Positions 7,789 through 16,107 are shown, counted from the stretch's first letter. The stretch: 64,000 bases of DNA from Pseudomonas tohonis (GCF_012767755.2 NZ_AP023189.1:6762063-6826062); one strand, 5' to 3'. Notes: a model not told the origin generated them from the letters alone. Numbers and translations: made by a program.

Positions 7789-8763
7789 GTGGTTTTGTCC
7801 GTTTACGGCTCTCAAGCTGCAAGCGTTTTTCGTCTACTCGGATCTGATGAGAACAGTGGAACATATGCCCTTGGTTGGGCTTTAGAGCAGAGCCCAACGT
7901 TACTAAAAGCATTGCTTCATCGAGTGTTCGGAAAGGGACTCGCGGTTCGCCAGGTTCAGATCGATCTACAGCGCCATGACAAGAATGGTGGGTTCACAGA
8001 CGTCGAAATCATGGGCGAAGATTTTCACCTGATCATCGAGGCGAAGCGCGGATCCTCGGTTGCCGGCGAAGCACAGCTCTCCAAGTACTTGCCGCGCCTA
8101 CGGAGCGACGTCCAATTCAAGTGCATTCTTTCGATCAGCTACAGCTCGGAGCTCAACGCAACTCGACGGTTGCCTGAGGCGTACCGGGAGTCTGTACCCC
8201 ATGTCTCTTGGGATGACCTTCGGAAAATGGCCATTCAGGCACGCGCCAAGGCTTCCAGCTATGAAGAGAAAATGTGGCTCCGCGAGCTAATCGAGCACTA
8301 CAAGGAGTATTCACCGTTGCAGCGTGTATTGAGTAACCAGGTGTACATGGTCGTATTGTCGCATGAGCGCATCCATCCTGGTGATCCCTATTTGTACATT
8401 GATGTCGTGAAGGTCGATGGCCATTACTACCACCCCATCGGCAAGAGCGGATGGCCGGAGGAAGCCCCCAATTACATTGGCTTCAGGTTCGGTGCCCGAC
8501 TGCAATCGATACATCACATCGAGAGCTACCGGAGAGTTAAGAGCCCATCTCTGATAGACCCGCGATGGAGCATCGGCTCAACACATGAGTTCGTTGTCTA
8601 CAAACTTGGGCCGGCGATGGTTCCGGCTAAGGCCCTGGTTAACGGCAAGATCTACCCCACCAGCCGGTTCTGGTGCGCTATCGACACCTTGCTTTCAGGT
8701 GCGTACTCCTCAATTGCTGAGGCGCGCTTTGAGACTGAGAGACGAAGGAAGGAGTCTAGTTAG
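7789..8763 (+). CDS. PD-(D/E)xK nuclease-fold protein (324 aa)
   Basis: The N-terminal third has a restriction-like core: D71 in GGFTDVEI and E84-x-K86 in HLIIEAKRG, the standard spacing for a metal-dependent PD-(D/E)xK nuclease. The C-terminal part is unassigned and contains several beta-rich blocks (YMVVLSHERIHPGDPYLYIDV). The GTG start at 7789 has AAAGGAG 8 nt upstream. It is a single-gene unit between mvaT-like and tniQ in E1. I infer a defence nuclease from the fold and the cargo position. The target and partners are unknown. Confidence 0.7.
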   Translation: MVLSVYGSQAASVFRLLGSDENSGTYALGWALEQSPTLLKALLHRVFGKGLAVRQVQIDLQRHDKNGGFTDVEIMGEDFHLIIEAKRGSSVAGEAQLSKYLPRLRSDVQFKCILSISYSSELNATRRLPEAYRESVPHVSWDDLRKMAIQARAKASSYEEKMWLRELIEHYKEYSPLQRVLSNQVYMVVLSHERIHPGDPYLYIDVVKVDGHYYHPIGKSGWPEEAPNYIGFRFGARLQSIHHIESYRRVKSPSLIDPRWSIGSTHEFVVYKLGPAMVPAKALVNGKIYPTSRFWCAIDTLLSGAYSSIAEARFETERRRKESS

Positions 8764-8822
8764 GGCTCTGCCAGCGCCTGCCTTTGGTTAAACATTGCAA
8801 GTTGCGATGGCAGCAATCGGCC

Positions 8823-8836
8823 GATTCTGTTGAAAA
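8823..8836 (+). repeat. 14-bp motif shared with 13867 and 14034
   Basis: GATTCTGTTGAAAA occurs here once and as an inverted pair in E2. It looks like the tip of a small insertion element or its relic. Nothing else is recognised in the 8764-8954 gap. Confidence 0.3.
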
Positions 8837-8954
8837 AGTAGCGACCTCCCCGTGCCGACGGCAGAATCACTCTGTCGGTGAGCGCGGAGGCGAACAACAT
8901 GATGGGACAGCTACCGAGTGGGCAGCAGCGCCTGTTCTCGAATTGTCACAGCCT

Positions 8955-9938
8955 TTAACTCAGAAGAGTTTTCGATCTGGACGGCGGAATGGTTTCATCG
9001 GCGTGGTAGATTGGGCCTGCGGCAATAAAATTAATATAGTTAGCACAGTATCGAAAAAACTGCCTATAAATATGGCACCTTTCGACATCATCTTTAACGA
9101 CCGTATTTGCGAAATCATTGAAATCATCGAAAATTGCAGCCAAAACGTAAGGTAACCCCCAGACTTTAAATTTTCCAAACTCTATTATTTGCAAGCAGTT
9201 CCAAGAAAAAACGTCATAATGAACATCATTCATTGAATGTTGGAATTTGAGCTTTATATTTTCCTGATCAACCAAACCAAGCGCAAACAGCCTTCTCTTT
9301 ATAAGCCCTGCTAACTGATCCTGCTTAAGCTGATACTTATAACTGAAAAGATCAATAACAAACTTCGATAGCTTCCACTCTGCCAAGTCATTGTTAGCCT
9401 CAGGTTTAAGGTCGAGCACGCTGAATCCGCACTCGCATGTGGTCCAAGGGGTCTCAAAAAAGTGTCGATATATAAGATAAGGCTTATGACAGCCTCCGCA
9501 AGCACTAACCAGCTTAATATTGTGCTGTGCGCACACTGCTATGTCGAATCCCTGATGGCTTCTTCTCCAATAAATGAATCCATTTTTTTCATAGTCACTT
9601 TGCAGGCAAGCTGGGCATAGCTTAACATTTTTTTGAGCAGCAACTAGGCGAACAGCAGAAGCGGAAAATCTTTCCGGTGGATATCCCCAACTCAAATCTT
9701 CTTGTGCAAAAATGGCTCGATAATAATTTGTATGATAGTGATATAGATAACAGTCACCACCACGTCCGGCCACACCTAACATATCTGCTAAGTTACTAAT
9801 TTTTGAAACTGTCCAATGCCCAACACCGCCAAAGGCATACCATTTATTAATCGAGGTATCTCTCCAGCGTTGAGCATAAACAAAATTTCGAGACAAGAAC
9901 GAATCCAGTGCCTCGTCGGGCAGTAACTTCAGCTGCAT
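8955..9938 (-). CDS. tniQ: Short TniQ-family protein at the right end of E1
   Basis: TniQ proteins link a target-recognition module to TnsC. This 328-residue form opens with MQLKLLPDEALDSFLSRN, the TniQ signature, and has a zinc-binding set: CPACLQSDY, CAQHN, CGGCH and CECG around residues 120-190. I chose the ATG at 9938 because it aligns with the start of the E2 homologue and the TniQ motif; an earlier in-frame ATG exists at 9986. It lacks the long C-terminal HTH region of tnsD. Composition is AT-richer than its neighbours. It lies beside the right-end repeats, as its E2 counterpart does. Confidence 0.8.
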   Translation of the reverse strand: MQLKLLPDEALDSFLSRNFVYAQRWRDTSINKWYAFGGVGHWTVSKISNLADMLGVAGRGGDCYLYHYHTNYYRAIFAQEDLSWGYPPERFSASAVRLVAAQKNVKLCPACLQSDYEKNGFIYWRRSHQGFDIAVCAQHNIKLVSACGGCHKPYLIYRHFFETPWTTCECGFSVLDLKPEANNDLAEWKLSKFVIDLFSYKYQLKQDQLAGLIKRRLFALGLVDQENIKLKFQHSMNDVHYDVFSWNCLQIIEFGKFKVWGLPYVLAAIFDDFNDFANTVVKDDVERCHIYRQFFRYCANYINFIAAGPIYHADETIPPSRSKTLLS

Positions 9939-9975
9939 TAGAAAAATACTGGGCTTAAAAAACCAAGATAGGGGA

Positions 9976-9999
9976 GTTCGAGCCATGGCTGGCTCGAAC
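9976..9999. repeat. Perfect palindrome at the right tip of E1
   Basis: GTTCGAGCC and GGCTCGAAC form a 9-bp perfect inverted repeat around ATGGCT. It overlaps the start of the end repeats. It may be a hairpin that insulates the end, or an operator for tniQ. Confidence 0.45.
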
Positions 10000-10038
10000 A
10001 GACTTTATTCCCGTCGAACTGACTTTATTACTAAGGAT
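9994..10038. repeat. Right-end TnsB-site repeats of E1
   Basis: TCGAACAGACTTTATTC (9994-10010) and TCGAACTGACTTTATTA (10014-10030) are 17-bp direct repeats with a 20-bp period. The ACTTTATT core resembles the GACTTTATTGTC core of E. coli Tn7 ends. CTAAGGAT follows before the CAGGGG at the junction. Confidence 0.65.
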
Positions 10039-10053
10039 CAGGGGTGGAACTAA

Positions 10054-10182
10054 ACAATAAAAACTGTCGCAAGGGGATCCCGGAATCTGTGGTCTCCAGA
10101 GTGTTCGAACAAAACCGCAAAGCTGTCGCAATCCTTCCAAATCGACCCTAGAGGCTATGCATCAACTAATAAAAACTGTCGC
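10054..10182. repeat. Left-end TnsB-site repeats of E2
   Basis: Three spaced copies are seen: ACAATAAAAACTGTCGC (10054-10070), a degenerate one ending AGCTGTCGC (10113-10129), and CTAATAAAAACTGTCGC (10166-10182). Tn7 left ends also hold three spaced sites. Orientation is opposite to the copies at 43189-43225, as expected for a left end. Confidence 0.75.
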
Positions 10183-10249
10183 AAAAACATAACCAGTTGA
10201 ATCATAAGATTTTTTCTGCCAAGCAACGCGGCGTGCCCGCCTCTACGCA

Positions 10250-10378
10250 CTACTGTGGTTTGGCCTGGATGTCGGGCCAGTTGGTGATGCTGCTCTCCCG
10301 CTTGAACTCGGCGTAGTACTCATCGGCCCGGTGAATACCCGGTGGCCTCTGGATTTCCCAGTTTGATTTACAGCTATG
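10250..10378 (-). pseudogene. 3' remnant of an unknown gene at the left tip of E2
   Basis: The minus frame reads SNWEIQRPPGIHRADEYY and continues to SSITNWPDIQAKPQ before TAG at 10250-10252. It is open to 10378 without a credible start, so it is the tail of a truncated gene. The family is not recognised. Confidence 0.35.
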
Positions 10379-10420
10379 CTAGCCGGACGAACCAACCCTC
10401 GAATATTTCGTCTCGCTCCC

Positions 10421-13400
10421 ATGATCCCTAGTCAAATCGCTGTCTTTATAGGCTCTCCGATCGAGCATGAGTCGGAGCGGGCTGTACTCCTTGAGCTGCT
10501 GCGATTGCTCGAGGAGTCCGGCGAGACCGCCACAGTTATGGTCAACCTAAATCTTAAAGGGCGGCAGCTAGACTTAGTGGTCGGGACGGATCGTCTAACT
10601 CTGGTCCTTGAAGCTAAAGCCAGTACGGTGCCGCTCAGCGGAACAACAAATGGCCCATGGATCGCTCATACCCGCTCAGGGCGCTCGAGAACCACGGGTA
10701 ATGCCTACGCCCAGGCCCTGGGCGAAAAAAACGCTCTCTGCAGCGCTCTCCGCGATTTTCTAGGTGAGGTTGAAGGGTATCCAGATGCCCATGTGGTGTT
10801 CGTCCCCGAGCTGGCAGAAGGCTCACAGCTGTCGTTTGATTTCAAGGTCAGCTATGGAGGGATAGGCGGGCTCGCTACACAACTGACCGGACGTTCCGAG
10901 CTCCGTTGCTCTGCCGACCAATGGCGCGCGTTTGCTTTACGGCATGGCCTTGAACAAGTGTTCGATCTTACCTGCGCCCTAGATCCTCGCTCGCTCGATG
11001 CGCAGCGAACACTTGCGCGTTACGTCGCCGCGTTCACCGCTACATATGCTTCGGCAGCAGCCGAGTACAAGGCGGATCGCTACGACGTTGACGGAGAGCT
11101 CGTAGGTTTGCCATTCCTTGAGCATTTGCTGCAGGAGGCTCGTACAGACCTTCTAATTCAAGGACCTTCAGGCTGCGGTAAGTCACTACTTTCGGTTGTA
11201 CTGGCAAATCGGTTGTGCGCCAAAGATGTGATACCGATCATCGTGGAGGGAAAGCTATTCGAGGGACAACTTGGCCTTGCGCTGGAGCGCGAAGCAGCGT
11301 TGCTGGAAGTACCATCAGCCAAGAGTCTATTGTCTGCAGTTCGTACACTATCGCGACCAATCGCCATAATCGTGGATGGCTACAACGAATGCCCTTCCAG
11401 CTTGAGGTTTAAGTTGATCCGGGCGCTCCGCGCCGCTTCGATCATGTATGACGCGGCAATTGTCGTAAGTTCGCAAATTGAGATCGACAGACCTGATTTG
11501 CTTCCGCTTCGGAAGGTTACCGCTTCAGTTCCGAGCCATGATCTCAAGGTCGAAATTGCGTCCCTTGATGCCACCTCTGCTGAGTTGCTCGCTCCTCTAC
11601 TGCAAACAATTACTTCCGGTATTGAAGCCAGCCTCATTGGTCAAATGGGGCGTGAAGTTAACCAAGTTGCGAGCAGATCAGCGTTATTTGACGGATTTGT
11701 CCGAAGGCGCCTCGGAGCTAACGCGAGCGAGGGCGTAACGCTCTTGTGTTGCGTTGCGGAACTCCTGTTTGAACGCATGACTTTTAGCTTATCCACGCGC
11801 GAGGTTGACCGCATCCTAGCTAGGGAAAGACTCGGGGTTGAGGTTCTCCAGGAGGTTCTCCGGGCGCGACTGCTGATCTTGCGAGGAGAACGCCTCAGCT
11901 TTGTCCATGAAATGTACCTCAATGCATTCACGGCCGAGTCTATTGTGCGGCACGCTAATTCGGACTTCGACGCATTGACTCGGGCACTGGCGTTGCCACG
12001 ATTCAGTGAGCTGCGGGCATTTGTGGCCGGCGCTATCGAGGATCGGGAGTTGCTCGCCCGCTTGATTAGCACGACTACGGACGCGCAATTGCTGAAGGCG
12101 AGCATGAAAGGAGAATGTGGAAACGACGCTAAATGGTTCATGATCCAAGGATTGAACGCCGTAATACGCAAACTGCGGAGTGAGGTCGAAACGGTTCGTT
12201 TCTTCATTGCTCCGGACCAGCTCTGGAAGATTGGCGTTGAACCCTCCAGTTGCATAGCCTGGACAGAGCATGAACGAGCGATGCTGTCTGCTTTGCCCGC
12301 CGCATTGGCGCTCGATCAGTACTCACGGGAGTTGCTGGATATCTTCCGATTGCTTGATCAGACGCTGGACGGAGAGCGAGCGAGGCTTCGAGGTGAGGCA
12401 ATTGAAAAGGGTTTTAAGCAGCTAAGAACCAGTTTATTTGCTGTTGCCTATGTATTTGGCCAGGGCGACCTTGGAATTTCGCTTGTCATGTCGGTTCTCC
12501 ACAGCGGTGGTTTAGAGCGCTTTTCGCAGCTTGCCGAGCTACAAGCGAACCTGCGGTACATATGGCTAAACGCGGCTACACCGGGACAAATCTATTTTGC
12601 GCTGGCGTTGTCGCGCGAGACCTACAAGCTGGAGCGTGACATTCTGAAGATGGCGGTTGACCAGACGCTGCCGCTATTCGAAATCGAGCGCTGGAAGTAT
12701 CTGCCTTATCACGTTCAGCTAGATCTCATGCATTTCGTGCACTTTCTTCCGCGGGATGACATTGCCCTGCGAGAGAAGCTATCGAAGGCGCTCGAAAGTC
12801 TGCTTCCAACGCTGGATCCCGTTCTGGCAGGCACGGCAGTCGAAGCCCTCAGCGGCCTGGGGGCAATGGATGACGAGATCAGTGAGCACGAGGCGCATGT
12901 TCGACTACAGGTTGCCGAAGTCCTCAGTTCGCCTGGCGCCGAGGGTGCGGCGGAAATCGCCTGGGAGATCTATAGCGGCCAGTTCGATCACCCCTTCGAC
13001 TCAGCGTACATCAACGTTGTTGACGACCTTCCAAACGAGCAGCGACTGACACTGATGCGATTGGCCTGCATGGGAGCCTCCGAGTACAGCTTCTTTGTTG
13101 GATCGCTAATGGACAAGCTTGCTGGTGAAGGTGATGCCCTCGCGGTTCCGGTGATCTCGCGCTGGGCACGCTTGCCAGATCCGACCACTCCTGTAAGACA
13201 GAACGCGGTTGAAATCTATATTTCCGCACTGATGGCCTTGGGGAAACTTCAATCAGATCTGCCGGTGGAGTCGTGTCCGATGGGGCTCGGATCCCGTGAA
13301 GATGCAATGTCCGCATGCGGGATGATCTACTACTGGCTGCAGCGGCGAACCTGCGAAGCAGGAGAGACGGAACCACCAGTGGTGGCTGCGCTCGAGGCTC

Positions 13401-13750
13401 TTTCCGTCGATCCATCGCGCGCGATTGGCGTGCTGTGCGAGATCTCTCAGTCGATCATTGGCCATGACCCACGCGGCACATTGCTGATTACAGCCTTTCC
13501 CGCCCGGATGGTCATGCTCGCTCGCGCAGCCCTCCAGCAAGGAGGCCCTATAGAAGGATACTTTTCTGGACCGCACTTCTTCGGGCGTAGCGATGCCGAG
13601 CGATTTGCGATATCCATGATTGGTTCTTACGGGGGGGCAGAGGACTTGCCGTTGCTTCGTACTTTTGTAGATCAAGTGGAACTCTCAGGGAGTGCTCTTA
13701 AAGCACTTGCAGCGATCGAAACAAGAGCCTCATTCGCTGCACAGGGGTAG
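10421..13750 (+). CDS. NERD-like nuclease fused to STAND NTPase with helical repeats (Avs-like)
   Basis: The 1109-residue protein has three parts. The first ~120 residues form a NERD/PD-(D/E)xK nuclease (counting from an upstream ATG at 10376: D66 in RQLDLVVG, E79-x-K81 in LVLEAKAS, then NAYAQALGEKNAL). A P-loop NTPase follows, with Walker A GPSGCGKS at 263-270 and Walker B IAIIVDGYNE near 330. About 700 residues of helical, probably HEAT-like repeats complete it. Nuclease-STAND-repeat is the layout of antiviral STAND (Avs) sensors, which recognise a phage protein and then cut DNA. I prefer the ATG at 10421 because the nuclease fold begins there. It stands alone at the left end of E2. Confidence 0.75.
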   Translation: MIPSQIAVFIGSPIEHESERAVLLELLRLLEESGETATVMVNLNLKGRQLDLVVGTDRLTLVLEAKASTVPLSGTTNGPWIAHTRSGRSRTTGNAYAQALGEKNALCSALRDFLGEVEGYPDAHVVFVPELAEGSQLSFDFKVSYGGIGGLATQLTGRSELRCSADQWRAFALRHGLEQVFDLTCALDPRSLDAQRTLARYVAAFTATYASAAAEYKADRYDVDGELVGLPFLEHLLQEARTDLLIQGPSGCGKSLLSVVLANRLCAKDVIPIIVEGKLFEGQLGLALEREAALLEVPSAKSLLSAVRTLSRPIAIIVDGYNECPSSLRFKLIRALRAASIMYDAAIVVSSQIEIDRPDLLPLRKVTASVPSHDLKVEIASLDATSAELLAPLLQTITSGIEASLIGQMGREVNQVASRSALFDGFVRRRLGANASEGVTLLCCVAELLFERMTFSLSTREVDRILARERLGVEVLQEVLRARLLILRGERLSFVHEMYLNAFTAESIVRHANSDFDALTRALALPRFSELRAFVAGAIEDRELLARLISTTTDAQLLKASMKGECGNDAKWFMIQGLNAVIRKLRSEVETVRFFIAPDQLWKIGVEPSSCIAWTEHERAMLSALPAALALDQYSRELLDIFRLLDQTLDGERARLRGEAIEKGFKQLRTSLFAVAYVFGQGDLGISLVMSVLHSGGLERFSQLAELQANLRYIWLNAATPGQIYFALALSRETYKLERDILKMAVDQTLPLFEIERWKYLPYHVQLDLMHFVHFLPRDDIALREKLSKALESLLPTLDPVLAGTAVEALSGLGAMDDEISEHEAHVRLQVAEVLSSPGAEGAAEIAWEIYSGQFDHPFDSAYINVVDDLPNEQRLTLMRLACMGASEYSFFVGSLMDKLAGEGDALAVPVISRWARLPDPTTPVRQNAVEIYISALMALGKLQSDLPVESCPMGLGSREDAMSACGMIYYWLQRRTCEAGETEPPVVAALEALSVDPSRAIGVLCEISQSIIGHDPRGTLLITAFPARMVMLARAALQQGGPIEGYFSGPHFFGRSDAERFAISMIGSYGGAEDLPLLRTFVDQVELSGSALKALAAIETRASFAAQG

Positions 13751-13866
13751 CCACTGAAAAGTCCCCTGAGCTCCGAGCCTCTATCACGTGCTTCGCTGAA
13801 TTGCATTTCCACAGCAAACTGCAGCTCCGGGCGACAGCTGCATCGCACCCGCGTCAGGTCCCGCCC

Positions 13867-14047
13867 GATTCTGTTGAAAAAACCGTCGCGATTACTGTCC
13901 ATGAAAGAAGGCGTTAGCAACGTTGAAATCTGGTTCGTTCAGCGACGGAGGCGCTGTCTTGGTTTTACGTAGCAACGCCAGTAATAAGTGGTTTTTGAGC
14001 TGCCGAAAAGCAAATATCTCTCAGAAACTGACCTTTTCAACAGAATC
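13867..14047. repeat. MITE-like segment with 14-bp inverted ends
   Basis: GATTCTGTTGAAAA at 13867-13880 is repeated inverted as TTTTCAACAGAATC at 14034-14047, enclosing 181 bp with no gene. Such tips are common in small non-autonomous elements. The rest of the 13751-14420 gap shows only an unconvincing minus-strand reading frame (14021-14206). Confidence 0.35.
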
Positions 14048-14420
14048 GGTCAAAATCGCACCACTGATGGCTTCCCGGTCAAAAGCAGACCTTTTCGCCA
14101 CCGGCAGGCTCACAAAAAGATAAGGCATCAGTTCCTGCGATAGCTCTTTCCGGTAGGTATCAGGTAGTACGGTGCAAAAGGTGTGGTGTAGGTACCGCAT
14201 TGGCAATCGCCACTAGTACCCAGAATCTGCTGCGGATGGGCTACTGAGCCACTGCCTCTAGCTGCCAGTCCCGGGGTTGCAACGCTCTCACCCTTCCAGT
14301 GGACGGTATAGTCCCTGCGTCAAACAAAGCGCTAGGTAGACTTTTTTCGAGATCACAGGCAGATTGCACTGGCGGCCATTAGCCATATTTCCCCATTTGA
14401 TTGGATATCTGATTTTGAAC

Positions 14421-14678
14421 ATGGACCTTTCATATTTACTAAGGATGAAGTTTGGTACAGCTCCAAACGAACCTACAGCATCTCAAGTGCGTTCTATTGC
14501 TCTTCATATAAAAAGACTACATGACAGCGGCGTAAGTGTCACGGCAGCTCATTGGGCGCAAGCGGTACAGACCAATTGCCCATCAGCTGGTCAATGGGCA
14601 TATCGTGGAGTTGACAACAGCGATATAAGCACGTTGCTTGCGCTTGCCATAAAAATTGTAGAGTCGAGGGATGCATGA
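14421..14678 (+). CDS. First of three tandem 85-aa paralogues
   Basis: Starting at the ATG at 14421 (not the upstream one at 14364), the protein is 85 residues, the same as the next two. The three share a C-terminal block, here YRGVDNSDISTLLALAIKIV, and a middle helix followed by VTAAHWAQAV. All are predicted mostly helical and soluble. This copy has MDLSYLLRMKFGTAPNEPTA at the N-terminus. It overlaps the second gene by 4 bp (ATGA). The family is not recognised; small helical adaptor domains are a possibility. It heads a four-gene operon with a membrane protein. Confidence 0.65.
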   Translation: MDLSYLLRMKFGTAPNEPTASQVRSIALHIKRLHDSGVSVTAAHWAQAVQTNCPSAGQWAYRGVDNSDISTLLALAIKIVESRDA

Positions 14679-14932
14679 TAGATCCAATATTAAAACAAGA
14701 AATCGAACGCGCCTCTGGTGTAAGAGAATGGAATCCTAGTGAGGCTGATCTAATTCAAATCAGCAGAGAGATCGCACTACTAAAATCTCGCAAAAGTACG
14801 ATCACCCGGAGCGATATTTCCGCAATTGTGGCACTGCGCTGCCCTGGTGCTCGCTTCCATGTCACAGCCGGAGTTGATAACAGAGACATCACCTCACTTC
14901 TTACTATGGCAATGCGGCAAACTAGAAGGTAG
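14675..14932 (+). CDS. Second of three tandem 85-aa paralogues
   Basis: An 85-residue protein aligned without gaps to its neighbours at the C-terminus: TAGVDNRDITSLLTMAMRQ here, against RGVDNSDISTLLALAIKIV before and EGIDQADIQALLAIAVKLT after. The N-terminal half (EWNPSEADLIQISREIALL) matches KWHPSDEVLLRIKRDLRRA of the third copy. Tight coupling by an ATGA overlap suggests equimolar production with the first. No catalytic residues stand out, so a scaffold or signalling role is more likely than an enzyme. Confidence 0.65.
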   Translation: MIDPILKQEIERASGVREWNPSEADLIQISREIALLKSRKSTITRSDISAIVALRCPGARFHVTAGVDNRDITSLLTMAMRQTRR

Positions 14933-14938
14933 ACACGA

Positions 14939-15196
14939 ATGGAAGATCTTAAGCAATGGAAAGAAATACTAGAGAGTATTTGTGAAATAATTAAGTGGCA
15001 CCCGTCCGACGAGGTGCTCTTGAGAATCAAGCGGGATCTCCGCAGAGCTGCGGAAAAAGGCAGCTTAACAGAAGAAGAGGTTCGTAAGTCTGTCGCCGAG
15101 CATGCGCCAAATGCCCTCTATAAAGCCTTTGAAGGCATTGACCAAGCCGATATTCAAGCTCTACTCGCCATTGCGGTGAAACTGACGAGAAAATAG
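14939..15196 (+). CDS. Third of three tandem 85-aa paralogues
   Basis: The 85-residue third copy ends EGIDQADIQALLAIAVKLT, with the same G-(V/I)-D-(N/Q)-x-D-I-x-x-L-L pattern as its siblings. It starts 6 bp after the second gene stops and ends 3 bp before the TTG start of the membrane protein. It is the most charged of the three. Divergence among the copies shows that the triplication is not recent, so three distinct roles are probably maintained. Confidence 0.65.
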   Translation: MEDLKQWKEILESICEIIKWHPSDEVLLRIKRDLRRAAEKGSLTEEEVRKSVAEHAPNALYKAFEGIDQADIQALLAIAVKLTRK

Positions 15197-15199
15197 ATT

Positions 15200-16012
15200 T
15201 TGAGCACCACTCAAGAACAAGACGTTGTTGCAGCCAAAGAACGAGCGCAAGCCCTTAAGGATGGCTATCTTGGTGCGTTGAGCCACTTCATTGAAGTCTC
15301 CGACCGGAATAAAGATAGGAATAAATCGGAAGAACAACGTGCCTTGCTAGCAGCCCAGCAGAAGATTACCGCTTACTTTAATTTTTATGAAGAATTTGTT
15401 GGGAACAGCAATCTTCTTGGTGCTCATGAAAACACGCTTTGGGCGCAAGGCTTTGCAGAGGACTGCTTGGCGGTACTTAGCATAATGCCTCAAACATATG
15501 AATGGCTTAAAAAAGGATTTGATGATCTAGAGCTCGGACTGGATCCTAGACCCACTGGAGCGGCCTATGCGAACATGCAAAGGATGTGCATTAAATATCT
15601 GAAAGATGAGCTCACCAAACCTGTCTTTCAGTCATTTGAAAGCTCAGGATTGCCCGTCTATGGTTTTTGCAATAAGGAGCGTTTTGCATTGAGCAATTCT
15701 TCACGAATTATCTTTGCCTTTACATTTGGAATCGTATTTATACTGATTCTACTGGGCGTGGTTCTATTTAACCCTAACCCCTCCCCTTTCCAGCAGTTTG
15801 TCCTCAGACTAATTGCAGCTCTGGCTGCAGGGGGCGTTGTGGTAATGCTACCTGGGTTTATTGAGCTTAAACTCGGGAAGTGGCTCAGGGCGGGTGGTGC
15901 TGTAGCCGTGTTTGTTTTGGTTTATAAATCAAGCCCCAGCATAATCGAACAGCCTGAAGGTCAAATCCCTCCCGCAGTAGAGCGGGCCGCTATCTCAACG
16001 CCAAAAATGTAG
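15200..16012 (+). CDS. Membrane protein with cytoplasmic helical domain, partner of the 85-aa paralogues
   Basis: A 270-residue protein with a TTG start 3 bp after the preceding stop. Residues 1-165 are charged and helical (QEQDVVAAKERAQALKDGYL, then a DRNKDRNKSEEQ stretch). Two transmembrane helices follow at about 174-192 (IFAFTFGIVFILILLGVVL) and 200-220 (FVLRLIAALAAGGVVVMLPG), with a possible third near 236. The C-terminus is short and polar. In conflict systems such proteins often act as membrane-disrupting effectors, but that is inference here; no family is recognised. Confidence 0.6.
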   Translation: MSTTQEQDVVAAKERAQALKDGYLGALSHFIEVSDRNKDRNKSEEQRALLAAQQKITAYFNFYEEFVGNSNLLGAHENTLWAQGFAEDCLAVLSIMPQTYEWLKKGFDDLELGLDPRPTGAAYANMQRMCIKYLKDELTKPVFQSFESSGLPVYGFCNKERFALSNSSRIIFAFTFGIVFILILLGVVLFNPNPSPFQQFVLRLIAALAAGGVVVMLPGFIELKLGKWLRAGGAVAVFVLVYKSSPSIIEQPEGQIPPAVERAAISTPKM

Positions 16013-16107
16013 ACCACGCTGCGAATTTCGCGGCGAAATTGAATTTATACAATCGAAAACCTGTCTCGAAAAAGAGCTCTCAATTGAGCGCTTGAGGAGG
16101 CCATAGG

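Larger units (their letters stand above)
1..10038. mobile_element. Tn7-like element E1, right-hand part
   Basis: This is the glmS-proximal part of a Tn7-like transposon whose left part lies outside the window. It contains, going left from its right end, a short tniQ, cargo genes, a frameshifted tnsD, a small DNA-binding protein gene, tnsA and the start of tnsB. The right end near 10038 is placed by two 17-bp repeats 20 bp apart (9994-10010 and 10014-10030) that resemble the spacing of TnsB sites in Tn7. It abuts the left end of a second element. The exact terminal base is uncertain by a few bases because flanking CAGGGG obscures the junction. Confidence 0.8.

Noticed and set aside
14021..14206. 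61-codon minus-strand reading frame
   Set aside because: It overlaps the MITE-like end, lacks a ribosome site and has no recognisable domain.
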